44,120 nucleotides of DNA, from positions 71,857-115,976 of the forward strand of contig WTJC01000036.1 in the NCBI GenBank assembly GCA_011525015.1, in the 5' to 3' direction. The notes beneath the pieces were generated by a model. That model worked only from the letters and a program-made list of their open reading frames with translations, did not search any database and had not been told where the DNA came from. This DNA is from Flavobacteriales bacterium. Its GTDB lineage: Bacteria; Bacteroidota; Bacteroidia; Flavobacteriales; Flavobacteriaceae. The translations under genes and the position numbers were made by a program. Positions 18,047 through 28,300 of the stretch are shown in pieces. Position 1 is the first letter of the stretch, and each line of letters starts with the position of its first letter.

Positions 18047-18445
18047 CTATGCTAATTTTAGAGATATCCCTTTACTCAGGTCATTGACGAAAGCGGTTAA
18101 AGGACTTTTTATCATCATTTCCATCATCGGATTGAAATCACCTTCAAAAACCAATTGTACCTGAGTTTCATGATCTGAAATTGACTGCAGTAATCCTGAC
18201 AAAGTAAAGGGAAACTTATCGTTGTCTGAACTCAATACAATAGTATCCATATCATTACCCTCGATTAATTTTAAAACAATCTCAGGCATTCCCTTTAGAC
18301 CAAACTTAAAACGATTCGCATCTAGAATTTCAAAAACCTTATTGGATTCTGGCATGATTAGACTGTAGTTTTCTAGAGTATTTAAAAATTGATAAACCTC
18401 TGATTGGTTTTTGTTTAGACGGATAAGCTCTCCTTCGATTTTCAT
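18047..18445 (-). CDS. SRPBCC-fold protein
   Basis: This 132-residue soluble protein has the pattern of a START/Bet v1-like (SRPBCC) helix-grip domain: an opening strand, KNQSEVYQFLNTLENYSLIMPES as the first helical part, repeated strands, and a long C-terminal helix (PMMEMMIKSPLTAFVNDLSKGI). Members bind hydrophobic ligands. The ligand is unknown here. It lies 12 bases after pyrE, and flavobacterial genomes commonly have it there, so co-expression with pyrE is likely though no pyrimidine role is shown. Confidence 0.75.
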   Translation of the reverse strand: MKIEGELIRLNKNQSEVYQFLNTLENYSLIMPESNKVFEILDANRFKFGLKGMPEIVLKLIEGNDMDTIVLSSDNDKFPFTLSGLLQSISDHETQVQLVFEGDFNPMMEMMIKSPLTAFVNDLSKGISLKLA

Positions 18446-18457
18446 AGAGAAGTATTT

Positions 18458-19099
18458 TTAGGGTTTCCAATTGATCGGGTCCGATCGCCAGCTCAAGAGT
18501 GAATCCAATGTGTGTTCAGCGATGTAGTTAGATTTTGAGGCCATTTCAATAAGATTGTTGTAGTCACTAAGGGTGTGAACTTCAATCTTTTCTTTCTCAA
18601 AGAGTGAAGAAGCGATGTCAAAGTTATAGGTAAAAATAGCCACCATTCCTTTGACGCTAACCCCGTGATCTTTTAGCGCACTTATAGCTTGAAAACTACT
18701 CTTGCCTGTAGAGATCAGATCTTCAATTACAATAACGCTTTGACCCGGTTCGATATAACCTTCGATCTGGTTTTTTCTTCCGTGTTCTTTCGCCTTAGGT
18801 CTTATATACACAAATGGGAGTCCCATAGCCTCAGCGACTAAAATACCAAGCCCAATTGCTCCGGTAGCCACACCAGCAATGGCGTCTGGTCTTGAAAATT
18901 GCTGTTCAATTTTTTTGCGCATGGCGTCTCTTAGGTGATTCCTAACGTGTGGATACGAAAGTGCAATTCTATTGTCGCAATAAATTGGAGATTTGATGCC
19001 AGAGGCCCAAGTAAAAGGCTCTTCAACATTTAACTTAATTGCTTTAATTTGCAACAAGAGTTCAGCAGTTTCTTTAGCTGTTTCTTTATCTAAAACCAT
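18458..19099 (-). CDS. pyrE: Orotate phosphoribosyltransferase
   Basis: PyrE joins orotate to PRPP to make OMP in pyrimidine synthesis. The PRPP-binding loop VIVIEDLISTGKSS is clear, and KAKEHGRKNQIEGYI is the flexible catalytic loop. I chose the ATG at 19099 (protein begins MVLDKETAKE, 213 residues) because it aligns with the family N-terminus. An in-frame ATG at 19126 would add nine residues and overlap the divergent Nudix gene. Only 7 bases separate the two start codons, so any promoter for each must lie inside the other gene. Confidence 0.95.
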   Translation of the reverse strand: MVLDKETAKETAELLLQIKAIKLNVEEPFTWASGIKSPIYCDNRIALSYPHVRNHLRDAMRKKIEQQFSRPDAIAGVATGAIGLGILVAEAMGLPFVYIRPKAKEHGRKNQIEGYIEPGQSVIVIEDLISTGKSSFQAISALKDHGVSVKGMVAIFTYNFDIASSLFEKEKIEVHTLSDYNNLIEMASKSNYIAEHTLDSLLSWRSDPINWKP

Positions 19100-19106
19100 A
19101 GTGCGA

Positions 19107-19712
19107 ATGTACAAAGTTTTCGTCAATGAAAAACTCCTTGTTTTGTGTAAAATCAGGGTGAGTACATCTGAAAGACATGTTCACTTTTCAGATAAGGAGA
19201 GTGTTTTGAAACTTGTTGATGATTTGAATTCTGGTCTTCTAAGTGAAGGAGCTATTCTATTCGATGCCAAAGACGTACCCTTGACTAAAATGGCCGAGTA
19301 CTTCAAAATTGTTCAGGCCGCAGGGGGAATCGTGACAAATGAGCACAAAGAGCTTCTGTTTATTTTTAGAAATGGAAAATGGGATCTGCCAAAAGGCAAA
19401 TTAGAAAAGAACGAAGGACCTCGTTTTGCTGCTGTGCGAGAGGTGCAAGAAGAAACGGGTTTACCTCAAGTGCATTGCGGAAAATTGTTGAGTGCCACTT
19501 ACCACATGTATAAACTCAAATCGAAGTACCATTTTAAGGTAACTTATTGGTACGAAATGACCACGCTATATCAAGGAAAGTTAAAGGGGCAAGCAGAAGA
19601 AGGTATTGACTTTGTGCGCTGGTTGAATCCAAATCAAACCAAAATTGCGATGCGCAACACCTATAAAAACATTTATAAACTGTTCACCTCAACACTCGAA
19701 GCTGAAGGTTAA
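19107..19712 (+). CDS. Nudix hydrolase
   Basis: This 201-residue protein contains an exact Nudix box, G-x5-E-x7-REVQEETGL (beginning GKLEKNE), preceded by GKWDLPKGK. It should hydrolyse a nucleoside diphosphate linked to another group, with Mg or Mn. The substrate is not predictable. An N-terminal extension of about 70 residues precedes the domain (AAGGIVTN onward), longer than minimal Nudix proteins. I set the start at the ATG at 19107. An upstream in-frame TTG at 18993 would run through pyrE on the opposite strand and is unlikely. Its end overlaps the convergent M14 peptidase gene by four bases. Confidence 0.9.
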   Translation: MYKVFVNEKLLVLCKIRVSTSERHVHFSDKESVLKLVDDLNSGLLSEGAILFDAKDVPLTKMAEYFKIVQAAGGIVTNEHKELLFIFRNGKWDLPKGKLEKNEGPRFAAVREVQEETGLPQVHCGKLLSATYHMYKLKSKYHFKVTYWYEMTTLYQGKLKGQAEEGIDFVRWLNPNQTKIAMRNTYKNIYKLFTSTLEAEG

Positions 19713-21448
19713 GGGATTTTATAAATAGGATAGCGCATAAAATCTTTTTCGAGATACCTTGAGTTTCTAAAAATAAAATTGAGTAGGGGATAACCCTTAA
19801 AATTAGGGTTCAGTGTTTTTACACTGTCAACCTTGGCCTTGAGTAGAGGATCTTCTTCTAATAAATCAAAAGCAAGATCTTCAAAAACATAGGGAGAAAA
19901 TCCTTCTTTGCGTTGCAGTATTGCATCGAAATAATTCCAATTAAAAAAAGAATTTGGCGCTCGGGCTTCAAGGCTTTCCATTAAATATCGAAGTGCATTT
20001 TGTTGAGTGTACGCTATGACGTCTCCTTTTTGAAAACTGAGTTCTTCAGTACTTGAGCTCGTTTGCGTTTGATAGTGATAATAATGGCCTTCATAGGGGC
20101 TTCTAGAGGTTTTGTAGTCCTTTATATAGTCTACTTCAACTTCAAATACAGTGTCTTTTTCGATGGTTTCGACAGCCACCTGATTTCGTCTTAAATGATC
20201 GATAATCTTGGGATACTTACTTTGAATCACGAAGGCTTTCGGTATACGAACGCTATCTTGCACTATAAATCGATTGTAATAATCAATCACTGTATTTTCA
20301 GGACGATCCTGTAGGTATTTTAATCTTGGATATTCACCTAGTTTACTCTCTTGAAATTCAGAGGCGTATCCTTTAAATAAAAACTGTTTTGATTTACTGC
20401 TGTCTATGCGATGTGTAAGTGGATAGTAGCTTTGGTTTTTCCAATAATCCTCATGTGCTAAACGGGTTGATTTCAAACGTTCACTGTTTTGATCGACGTA
20501 GTCTAGAATCGTTTTAAGGAAGCTATACGTTTGCGAGACCCGCTGCTCATAGGGTTTTAACATATGCGTCTCTATCATTAAGCCTGGGGTGTGAAAAAGA
20601 GCGGTATATCCCGTGGAGTATCGAGAAGAATCATAGAATTGCGAAAAACCTTCTTTTGGACTTCGATTAAAGACATTCACATAAGGAGTGCTTTCGAGAC
20701 CTTGCTCTTTTAATAGTGTGCTGATGTCTTTTTTAAACTGATTTTGAAGTACTCCTAGGGGTTCTCCTAACTTGTCTTCTTGGGTGTAAAGATGGGTTAG
20801 GGTATACTGATAATCCGCTCCATTGCTTACATGGGTATCGACAAAAAAGTCAGGCTTGACCATGTGAAATAATTGCTGAAAGCTCTTGGCGTTTTCAGTA
20901 TCGTTTTTAATGAAATCTCTGTTGAGATCGTAATTCAGGGCATTACCTCTAAAACCATAGGCTTCAGGTCCGTTTTGGTTGGCTCTAGTACTGGTATTTC
21001 GATTTAAGGAACCTCCAACATTGTAAATCGGTATAAGTGCCAAAACAGTATTCTTAGGCAATTTGATTTTTGAATAGACCAAATCTCGCATGAGCATCAT
21101 ACTTGCATCAATTCCGTCTGGCTCTCCAGGGTGAATTCCGTTGTTGATTAAAACAACAGATTTGGTAGCATGCAATTTTTTGAAGTTGAATTCAGAGTCG
21201 GGATTAAAAGTGACCAAATGCAAAGGCAAGCCACTGTCTGTAGTCCCTATGTTTTGTATGTTCAGCTTAGAGCTGCTGCTGGCCAGTTCTTTGTAAAATG
21301 CAATGCATTCTTCGTAGGTCGTAGTTTGATTCTGATTCCCCAGTTCATAAGGGGTGAGCATCTCTTCTTTTGGTTCTTCAACTTGGTTGGTACAACTCAA
21401 AATGACCATACACATCAAGAAGTACAATCCGTATGATCTCAGTTCCAT
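19709..21448 (-). CDS. M14 family zinc carboxypeptidase-like lipoprotein
   Basis: This 579-residue protein has a lipoprotein signal (MVILSC, lipid-modified Cys19) followed by a Cys- and Glu-containing linker. The M14 zinc ligands are visible: His106 and Glu109 in GIHPGEPDG and His206 in VDTHVSNG. LNYDLNRDF (171-179) carries the substrate-binding Asn-Arg, and LMIETHMLKPYEQR contains the likely catalytic Glu. It probably trims peptides or peptidoglycan-derived material in the periplasm or at the outer membrane (inference). Its start overlaps the end of coaD by 10 bases. Confidence 0.9.
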   Translation of the reverse strand: MELRSYGLYFLMCMVILSCTNQVEEPKEEMLTPYELGNQNQTTTYEECIAFYKELASSSSKLNIQNIGTTDSGLPLHLVTFNPDSEFNFKKLHATKSVVLINNGIHPGEPDGIDASMMLMRDLVYSKIKLPKNTVLALIPIYNVGGSLNRNTSTRANQNGPEAYGFRGNALNYDLNRDFIKNDTENAKSFQQLFHMVKPDFFVDTHVSNGADYQYTLTHLYTQEDKLGEPLGVLQNQFKKDISTLLKEQGLESTPYVNVFNRSPKEGFSQFYDSSRYSTGYTALFHTPGLMIETHMLKPYEQRVSQTYSFLKTILDYVDQNSERLKSTRLAHEDYWKNQSYYPLTHRIDSSKSKQFLFKGYASEFQESKLGEYPRLKYLQDRPENTVIDYYNRFIVQDSVRIPKAFVIQSKYPKIIDHLRRNQVAVETIEKDTVFEVEVDYIKDYKTSRSPYEGHYYHYQTQTSSSTEELSFQKGDVIAYTQQNALRYLMESLEARAPNSFFNWNYFDAILQRKEGFSPYVFEDLAFDLLEEDPLLKAKVDSVKTLNPNFKGYPLLNFIFRNSRYLEKDFMRYPIYKIP

Positions 21449-21909
21449 GATTTAATTTTTTCATTGACCTTTTGAGGTACAAGCGCACTTACATCTCCGT
21501 TGTTTCTCAGAATATCTCGTACAATAGATGAACTGATATAAGATTTGTCCGCACTTGTGAGAAGAAATACAGTTTCGATGTTCGCTATGGTTTTGTTCGT
21601 GTGTGCGATGGATTTTTCAAATTCAAAATCTGCAGGATTACGAAGCCCTCTTAAAATGTAGTCCGTACCTAATTCTTTACAGAAGTCAACGGTAAGCCCG
21701 CTGTAATGAACGATTTCAATACTGGGATTGCCTTCAAAAACAGCAGACAGCATTTCGATGCGTTGTTCGAGTGAAAAATGATAGTTTTTATTGGAGTTGA
21801 CTCCAACAGCAATATAAAGTTTATCAAAAAGTGCTGACCCTCGCTCTATGATATCCAAATGTCCAGAGGTCAAGGGATCAAATGATCCTGGAAAAATACC
21901 TTTTTTCAT
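21439..21909 (-). CDS. coaD: Phosphopantetheine adenylyltransferase
   Basis: CoaD transfers AMP to 4'-phosphopantetheine, the next-to-last step of coenzyme A synthesis. This 156-residue protein has the nucleotidyltransferase signature GSFDPLTSGHLDII near the N-terminus, RGLRNPADFEFE in the middle, and ISSSIVRDI near the C-terminus. It lies 20 bases after ddl and overlaps the following M14 peptidase gene by 10 bases, so all three may be one transcript. Confidence 0.97.
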   Translation of the reverse strand: MKKGIFPGSFDPLTSGHLDIIERGSALFDKLYIAVGVNSNKNYHFSLEQRIEMLSAVFEGNPSIEIVHYSGLTVDFCKELGTDYILRGLRNPADFEFEKSIAHTNKTIANIETVFLLTSADKSYISSSIVRDILRNNGDVSALVPQKVNEKIKSWN

Positions 21910-21929
21910 ATGTTGAAAGTAGTAAAAAT

Positions 21930-22907
21930 TTAGGGCTTAAGTGCTTGATCTATGGCAGACTCAAAAAAATCAGCTAAACTCAATCCGTAGGCTATGGCCT
22001 GTTGAGGTATAATGCTTTCAGCCGTAAGTCCAGGCGTGGTATTGATTTCTAAAAGAAATGCACGATCGCCTTTTACAATGTATTCACTTCTACAAAATCC
22101 TTTCAGTTTAAGTTTTTTGTAGATAAAAACACTGAGTTCTGCTAACTTTTTTCGCAGCGGTTCTTCAATCACTGCAGGAGTAATTTCTTGAGCTTTACCC
22201 TGGTATTTGGCTTCGTAATCAAAAAACTCATTTTCGGTTACAATCTCTGTAATAGGTAAGGCAACAATTTCCCCATTTAAGGGGCATACCCCAACCGAAA
22301 ACTCTCGACCTTCAATAAAGGATTCTATTAAAATTTCATTGTCAAAGTCAAAAGCATTGGCGATAGCCGCTTCTATTTGTGCCTCCTCTTTCACCTTTGA
22401 AACACCTAAGCTCGACCCAGCCTTATTCGCTTTGACAAAACACGGTAGTCCGACTTTTTCAACAATCGCTGCGGTGTCAATAGCATCTCCTTTGTTTAAA
22501 CTATAACTAGGTGCAATATCAATAGATAGCGGAGCAAGTACTGCTAATAAATCTCTTTTGTTAAAAGTCAGAGCGGCTTGATAAAAATCACAACTGGTGT
22601 GTTTGACTCCTATTAAATCGAAGTAAGCTTGCAGCAGACCATCTTCTCCTGGAGTACCGTGAATGGCATTAAAAACCACATCAAATTGTATACTTTTTCC
22701 GTTTAAAGAAAGCCTAAAGTTGGATTTGTCAATGAGGTGAATTTGCTCCTGCTCGTCTTTGTAATACCAAGAATCCGTATCCACAATGACCGGATATACA
22801 TTGAACTTTTCTTTGTTGAGATGATGACTGACAACGCTGCCACTTGCCAAGGAAATTTCTCGTTCTCCTGAGTATCCGCCCATTACCACCGCAATGTTTT
22901 TTTTCAT
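21930..22907 (-). CDS. ddl: D-alanine--D-alanine ligase
   Basis: Ddl joins two D-alanines for the peptidoglycan stem peptide in the cytoplasm. The 325-residue ATP-grasp protein shows the N-terminal VVMGGYSGEREISLASG, the central KANKAGSSLGVSKV loop, FIEGREFSVGV, and the C-terminal LLEINTTPGLTAESIIPQQA with the metal-binding Glu and Asn. The length is normal. It is divergent from the PASTA protein, which may also concern the cell wall. Confidence 0.96.
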   Translation of the reverse strand: MKKNIAVVMGGYSGEREISLASGSVVSHHLNKEKFNVYPVIVDTDSWYYKDEQEQIHLIDKSNFRLSLNGKSIQFDVVFNAIHGTPGEDGLLQAYFDLIGVKHTSCDFYQAALTFNKRDLLAVLAPLSIDIAPSYSLNKGDAIDTAAIVEKVGLPCFVKANKAGSSLGVSKVKEEAQIEAAIANAFDFDNEILIESFIEGREFSVGVCPLNGEIVALPITEIVTENEFFDYEAKYQGKAQEITPAVIEEPLRKKLAELSVFIYKKLKLKGFCRSEYIVKGDRAFLLEINTTPGLTAESIIPQQAIAYGLSLADFFESAIDQALKP

Positions 22908-22951
22908 CCGCTCAAATTTTCATCAAAATAACTAAAAATAAAGGGTTTTCT

Positions 22952-22959
22952 TATCTTTG
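22952..22959 (+). promoter_or_regulatory. -7 promoter element for the PASTA-rluD-yaaA run
   Basis: TATCTTTG is a perfect match to TAnnTTTG in the 63-base gap between the divergent ddl and PASTA genes. Transcription should begin about 5-7 bases downstream, near 22965. That leaves only about a dozen bases before the ATG at 22977 and about six before the ATG at 22971, so the mRNA would have a very short leader. The -33 element is not clear. Confidence 0.5.
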
Positions 22960-22976
22960 AGTACTTAAAAATGCAT

Positions 22977-23531
22977 ATGAAGTCCTTGTTGTCATTTCTC
23001 AAAAGTCGAATGTTTTTAATCCAAATAGGATTGGGATTCTTTTTCGTGTTCTTTGTCATTTGGATTACTTTGGGTTGGCTCAAGTTGTATACCAATCACG
23101 GTGATAGTATACGAGTGCCAAATTTTGAGAAAATGTCTGTTGAGGAACTCACTCAAAAAACTGAAGATCTAAAGTTGAGGTTCGAAGTAATGGATTCTGC
23201 AGCCTACAATCCTAATTTTCCCAAAAGAGCAGTGGTAGACCAAAATCCTAAACCGGGAAAACAGGTCAAAGAAAATCGTAAAATCTATGTGACCCTCAAT
23301 CCTTCAGGTTATGCAAAAGTGAGTTTGCCTAACGTTATTCAAATTACCAGAAGGTCAGCAATAGCTAAATTATCTTCGGTAGGATTAAATGTGGTTGATG
23401 TAGAATACATTCCAGAAATTGGAAAAGAAATGGTGTACCACGTCAAACAAAATGGACGCAGAATTCCTCCTGGAACCTTAATTCAAAAAGCCTCTGATGT
23501 CGTTCTTGTTTGTGGAAACGGCCAGCGTTAA
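22977..23531 (+). CDS. Membrane-anchored PASTA domain protein
   Basis: This 184-residue protein has a short basic N-terminus, one membrane segment (about residues 12-34, FLIQIGLGFFFVFFVIWITLG) and two PASTA domains (about 45-105 and 108-180). The signs are VPNFEKMSVEELTQ, VVDQNPKPGKQVKENRKIYVTLNP, LPNVIQITRRSAIAKL and PGTLIQKASDVVLVCGNG. PASTA domains bind muropeptides or help assemble Ser/Thr kinases and penicillin-binding proteins, yet here no kinase or PBP domain is attached. I prefer the ATG at 22977 over 22971 because of the family N-terminus and the nearby promoter. It is followed by rluD after 10 bases. Confidence 0.88.
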   Translation: MKSLLSFLKSRMFLIQIGLGFFFVFFVIWITLGWLKLYTNHGDSIRVPNFEKMSVEELTQKTEDLKLRFEVMDSAAYNPNFPKRAVVDQNPKPGKQVKENRKIYVTLNPSGYAKVSLPNVIQITRRSAIAKLSSVGLNVVDVEYIPEIGKEMVYHVKQNGRRIPPGTLIQKASDVVLVCGNGQR

Positions 23532-23541
23532 GATATAATTC

Positions 23542-24570
23542 ATGAGTGGAATTGAAGTTAATCCGGAACTTAACGAATTACACGAGCATTACCTTTTCGA
23601 AGCTGCTAAAGGTCAAGAGCCTTTAAGAGTAGACAAATTCTTGATGAATTTTATCGAAAACGCCACTCGAAATAAGATACAACAGGCGGCTAAAAATGGA
23701 AATATTTGGGTTGATGGACATCCTGTAAAATCCAATTTCAAAGTCAAGTCAGGCCAAAAAGTTCAAGTGCTTTTCGAACATCCTCCGCATGAATTTTTGC
23801 TCATAGCAGAAGATATCCCTTTAAATGTTGTCTACGAGGACGAGCATCTTATGGTGGTCAATAAAAAAGCTGGAATGGTGGTTCATCCGGGTCATGGTAA
23901 TTATTCCGGCACCTTGGTTAATGCGGTTTTACACCACGTCAAAGAAGAATTACCCATGAATTCCTCGGATCGACCGGGTTTAGTGCATCGAATTGACAAA
24001 GATACTTCTGGACTTTTGGTTGTAGCTAAAACAGAACTGGCCATGACGCATTTGGCTAAACAGTTTTTGGACAAGACTATAGAACGTAAGTACATTGCAC
24101 TTGTCTGGGGAGATGTTCAAGAGGAATCAGGTACTATAGAAGGTCATATCGGACGAAGCCTTAAGAATCGACTTCAGATGGATGTTTATGAAGATGGTAG
24201 TATGGGTAAACACGCGATTACACACTTTACGAAAATGGAATCCCTAGGTTATGTAAGCTTGATTTCCTGTCGTTTAGAAACAGGAAGAACGCATCAAATA
24301 AGAGCCCATATGAAGCACATCGGTCATCCGCTTTTTAACGATGAACGCTATGGAGGAAATCGCATTTTAAAAGGTACCTCTTTTACCAAGTACAAACAGT
24401 TTGTAGAGAATACCTTTAAACTTTTAAGCCGCCAGGCACTTCATGCTGAATCCTTGGGTTTTATTCATCCTCATTCCGGTGAAAAAATGCATTTTACGGC
24501 AGAACTTCCCGAAGATTTCAGTGCTTGTTTAACAAAATGGAGAGAATACATACAAAATAGACCCTTATGA
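23542..24570 (+). CDS. rluD: Large-subunit rRNA pseudouridine synthase (RluD family)
   Basis: This 342-residue enzyme has an N-terminal S4 RNA-binding domain (about 28-90, LRVDKFLMNFIENATRNKIQ) and a pseudouridine synthase domain. The catalytic Asp152 is in the HRIDKDTSGLLVVAKT motif, and GRTHQIRAHMKHIGHPLFND follows. RluD modifies helix 69 of 23S rRNA in E. coli. Family-level assignment is secure but the exact target uridines are inferred. It follows the PASTA gene, and its stop overlaps yaaA by 4 bases. Confidence 0.94.
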   Translation: MSGIEVNPELNELHEHYLFEAAKGQEPLRVDKFLMNFIENATRNKIQQAAKNGNIWVDGHPVKSNFKVKSGQKVQVLFEHPPHEFLLIAEDIPLNVVYEDEHLMVVNKKAGMVVHPGHGNYSGTLVNAVLHHVKEELPMNSSDRPGLVHRIDKDTSGLLVVAKTELAMTHLAKQFLDKTIERKYIALVWGDVQEESGTIEGHIGRSLKNRLQMDVYEDGSMGKHAITHFTKMESLGYVSLISCRLETGRTHQIRAHMKHIGHPLFNDERYGGNRILKGTSFTKYKQFVENTFKLLSRQALHAESLGFIHPHSGEKMHFTAELPEDFSACLTKWREYIQNRPL

Positions 24571-25328
24571 AAATCCTTATTTCACCCGCCAAATCTTTAG
24601 ATTTAGAAACACCAATTCCGGTGACAAATCACTCTAACTTGATGTTTGAGTCGGCTGTAAAAGAAGTGCAACAGCAATTAAAATCTTTTAAAGCTTCAGA
24701 GCTCAAGAGTAAAATGAAAATTTCAGACAAAATTGCTGCGCTCAATTGGGAGCGAAATCAGCAATTCACATGGCCGATGACAGAGGGAGAATCTCGACAA
24801 GCGGTCTTTGCATTTAACGGAGATGTGTATAAAGGCTTAGACGCGTATTCACTTAAAGAAGAAGAAATTGAGAGCATGCAAGAAATGCTTTTAATTCTAT
24901 CAGGATTATATGGTATGCTCAAACCTTTGGATTTAATACAGGCTTACCGCCTCGAAATGGGAACCAGTATGAAAGTGGCTAATGCTACGAGTTTGGCATC
25001 TTATTGGAAGCCCGTTTTGACTCAAAAGCTCAACGAATTGTTAGAAAAGGATGAAACGCTCGTGAATTTAGCCAGCAAAGAGTACAGCGCCGCAGTTGAT
25101 TTTAAAGCCATTGAAAATAAGATTATACATCCCGAATTTAAGGACTTCAAGAATGGTAGTTTAAAGACCATCAGCTTTTTTGCCAAAAAGGCAAGAGGAA
25201 TGATGTCTCGATATCTCATTGAGAAAAATGCTAAAAATATGGAGGATATTTTAGGATTTTCTGAAGAAGGATATGCATATTCTGAGGAATATTCAAAAGA
25301 TGAGCTGCATCCGGTCTTTGTGCGTTGA
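24567..25328 (+). CDS. yaaA: Peroxide stress protein YaaA
   Basis: This 253-residue DUF328/YaaA protein begins with the family motif MKILISPAKSLD and carries FNGDVYKGLDAYSL and LSGLYGMLKPLDLIQAYRLEMG. In E. coli YaaA limits free iron and so DNA damage during hydrogen peroxide stress, and structural work on the family describes a DNA-binding fold. Start and stop are clear. The start overlaps the rluD stop by 4 bases. Pyruvate carboxylase follows after 41 bases. Confidence 0.94.
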   Translation: MKILISPAKSLDLETPIPVTNHSNLMFESAVKEVQQQLKSFKASELKSKMKISDKIAALNWERNQQFTWPMTEGESRQAVFAFNGDVYKGLDAYSLKEEEIESMQEMLLILSGLYGMLKPLDLIQAYRLEMGTSMKVANATSLASYWKPVLTQKLNELLEKDETLVNLASKEYSAAVDFKAIENKIIHPEFKDFKNGSLKTISFFAKKARGMMSRYLIEKNAKNMEDILGFSEEGYAYSEEYSKDELHPVFVR

Positions 25329-25369
25329 TGTTTGTTTCTTTGCACCCAAATTAATCTTTCCATCATCCA

Positions 25370-28300
25370 ATGATTCAAAAAGTACTCGTCGCGAATAGGG
25401 GAGAAATCGCTATTCGTATTTTTAGAGCATGCGTAGAAGTAGGTATTAAAACAGTAGGTATTTACACCTATGAAGACCGGTATTCCCTTCACAGGTACAA
25501 AGCAGACGAGAGCTATCAAATCGGTAAAGACGAGGACCCACTAAAACCTTATCTCGACATTGATGAAATCATTAGCGTTGCCCTTGAAGCTAAGGCTGAT
25601 GCTATACACCCTGGATATGGATTTTTATCTGAAAATGCAGAGTTTGCAGAGGCCTGTGAAAAAGCAGGTATTATATTCGTCGGTCCTAAGGTATCTGTTC
25701 TTCGTGCCCTGGGCGATAAAATCACTGCAAAAGAAGTCGCCCTTCAAGAGCAAGTGCCTATTATTAAATCGAGCGAGAGCGAATTAAGTAGCGTTGAAAT
25801 CGCTTTGAAAGAAGCAGCAGCAATAGGCTATCCAATAATGTTAAAAGCGGCTTCTGGTGGAGGAGGTAGAGGAATGCGTGTGATTCGCTCAGACCAGGAG
25901 TTAGAAAAGGCCTATATGGAAGCGAGACGAGAGGCTCAAAACGCATTTGGAGACCCCACCGTTTTTCTCGAAAAATTCATTGAGAATCCAAAACATATAG
26001 AAATACAAATTGTTGCCGATGCTCATGGCAACATGGTGCATTTATACGAACGCGATTGTTCAGTTCAAAGGCGTTATCAAAAGGTCATTGAATTTGCACC
26101 CTCTATCTATCTCAAAGAAGAGACCAAAGAAGCACTTTACAACTACGCTCAAAAAATTTGTAAAGCAGTTGATTACAACAATATCGGAACCGTAGAATTT
26201 CTTGTCGACCATGATGAGAGCATATACTTTATCGAGGTAAATCCCAGAATACAAGTTGAGCATACGGTTACAGAGATGATCACCCATATTGATCTGGTCA
26301 AAACACAGCTCTTTATTGCTAGTGGATACAAGCTCTCTGACCCACAAATAAATATTGGATCTCAAGAAGAAATAGGTTGTTATGGTTATGCTCTTCAATG
26401 TAGAATTACTAGTGAGGACCCTGCCAATAACTTCAAACCAGATTACGGCGTAGTCACTACCTATAGATCAGCCTCAGGATTCGGAATACGTCTTGATGCG
26501 GGTAGTATTTATCAAGGAGTACGTATCTCACCTTTCTTTGACTCTATGTTAGTTAAAGTCTCAGCCCAGGCCAGAACACTTGAAGATGCCAGCAAAAGAA
26601 TGTTGAGAGCCTTACAGGAGTTTAGAATTCGAGGCATAAAAACCAACATTCCTTTTTTACAAAATTTATTGAAGCACGATGCCTTTAGAGAAGGCAGCAT
26701 CACTGTAAACTTTATAGAACAAAACCCTTCTTTATTCGATTTAGAAGAATCCGCAGATAGGGGAAATAAGTTGGTGCGATTTTTGGCAGAAACCATTGTA
26801 AATGGCAATCCAGATTTAGCCAATAAGAGCATTCCAAAAAATATAGAATTACCCAAAATCACCCTGCCCGATACGCCAAAAATGGCTTATCCTCATGGGA
26901 CAAAAGATTTGCTCAACGAGTTAGGGCCTGAAGAATTCTCTAAATGGTTAAGAGCCGATGACAAAGTGCATTATACGGATACGACTATGCGAGATGCGCA
27001 TCAAAGTCTTTTGGCGACCCGTATGCGAACTTTCGATATGATGGCTGTGGCTGAATCCTACGCCAAACAAAATCCTGAAATTTTCTCTATGGAAATTTGG
27101 GGAGGAGCAACCTTTGACGTTTGTTTGAGATTTTTGAAAGAGAACCCTTGGGAGCGTTTGGCTTTACTGAGAAAGGCCATGCCAAACGTCTTGACACAGA
27201 TGCTACTGAGAGGTTCAAATGCGGTAGGTTATAAAGCTTATGCAGACAATATTATTGCCAAGTTTGTCGAGCAATCCTTTGAAACAGGTCTTGATGTTTT
27301 TAGAATTTTTGACTCCCTCAACTGGATGGAATCTATTGCACCTTGTATAGGACATGTGCGCAAATATACTGGTGGTATTGCTGAAGGAACAATTTGCTAC
27401 ACCGGTGATTTTAGAAATACAGACCAAAAAAAATACACCTTAGACTACTACTTGCAAATGGCTAAGGATCTCGAAAATGCAGGTGCCCATATCATTGGAT
27501 TAAAAGATATGGCAGGCCTCTTAAAGCCGGATGCAGCTTATGAGCTTGTTCAGGCTCTCAGAGATACGGTGGCCTTACCTGTTCACTTACACACACATGA
27601 TACCTCTTCAATTCAAACAGCTACTTATTTAAAGGCGATTGAGGCAGGAGTAGATGTGGTTGATGTAGCGCTTGGAGGCCTTTCAGGATTGACTTCACAG
27701 CCGAATTTCAATTCAGTGGTAGAAATGATGAGGCATCATCCGCGCGAGCGTCAAATGAATGCTGAATCCTTGGCAGAACACTCGAGGTATTGGGAAACCA
27801 TGAGATCTTATTACTTCCCCTTTGAATCAGGACTAAAATCAGGAACTGGAGAAGTCTATACGCATGAAATTCCGGGAGGTCAATATTCAAATTTAAAGGG
27901 TCAGGCCATTGCATTGGGATTAGAGGATAAGTTTCCTGAAGTGACTAAAATGTATGCTGAGGTCAATAAACTCTTTGGTGACATTATAAAAGTAACACCC
28001 AGTTCAAAAGTAGTTGGCGATATGGCTCAATACCTAATCAGCAATGGAATTACCGCTGATGAAGTCCTAACTAAGGGGCAAAACATCGCCTTTCCAGATT
28101 CTGTGAAAAGTTTCTTTAGAGGAGATTTAGGACAACCTCTTGGTGGGTTTAACACCGACTTACAGAAGGTGATTTTGAAGGACGAAAAGCCTTATACGGA
28201 TCGTCCGAATGCCCACATTGCCGCCCTGGATATCGAGAAAGAGTTTAAAAAGTTTAAAAGAAAATTCTCAGCGGGAATGGGAAGAGATTTGGAAATAACA

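Noticed and set aside
18993-19106. N-terminal extension of the Nudix protein from a TTG codon
   Set aside because: The extension would be coded opposite pyrE and has no family support. The ATG at 19107 gives a complete protein.
25022-25519. Open frame of 165 codons on the minus strand across the yaaA-pyc junction
   Set aside because: It overlaps two well-supported genes and shows no motif. Its start lies inside the pyruvate carboxylase.
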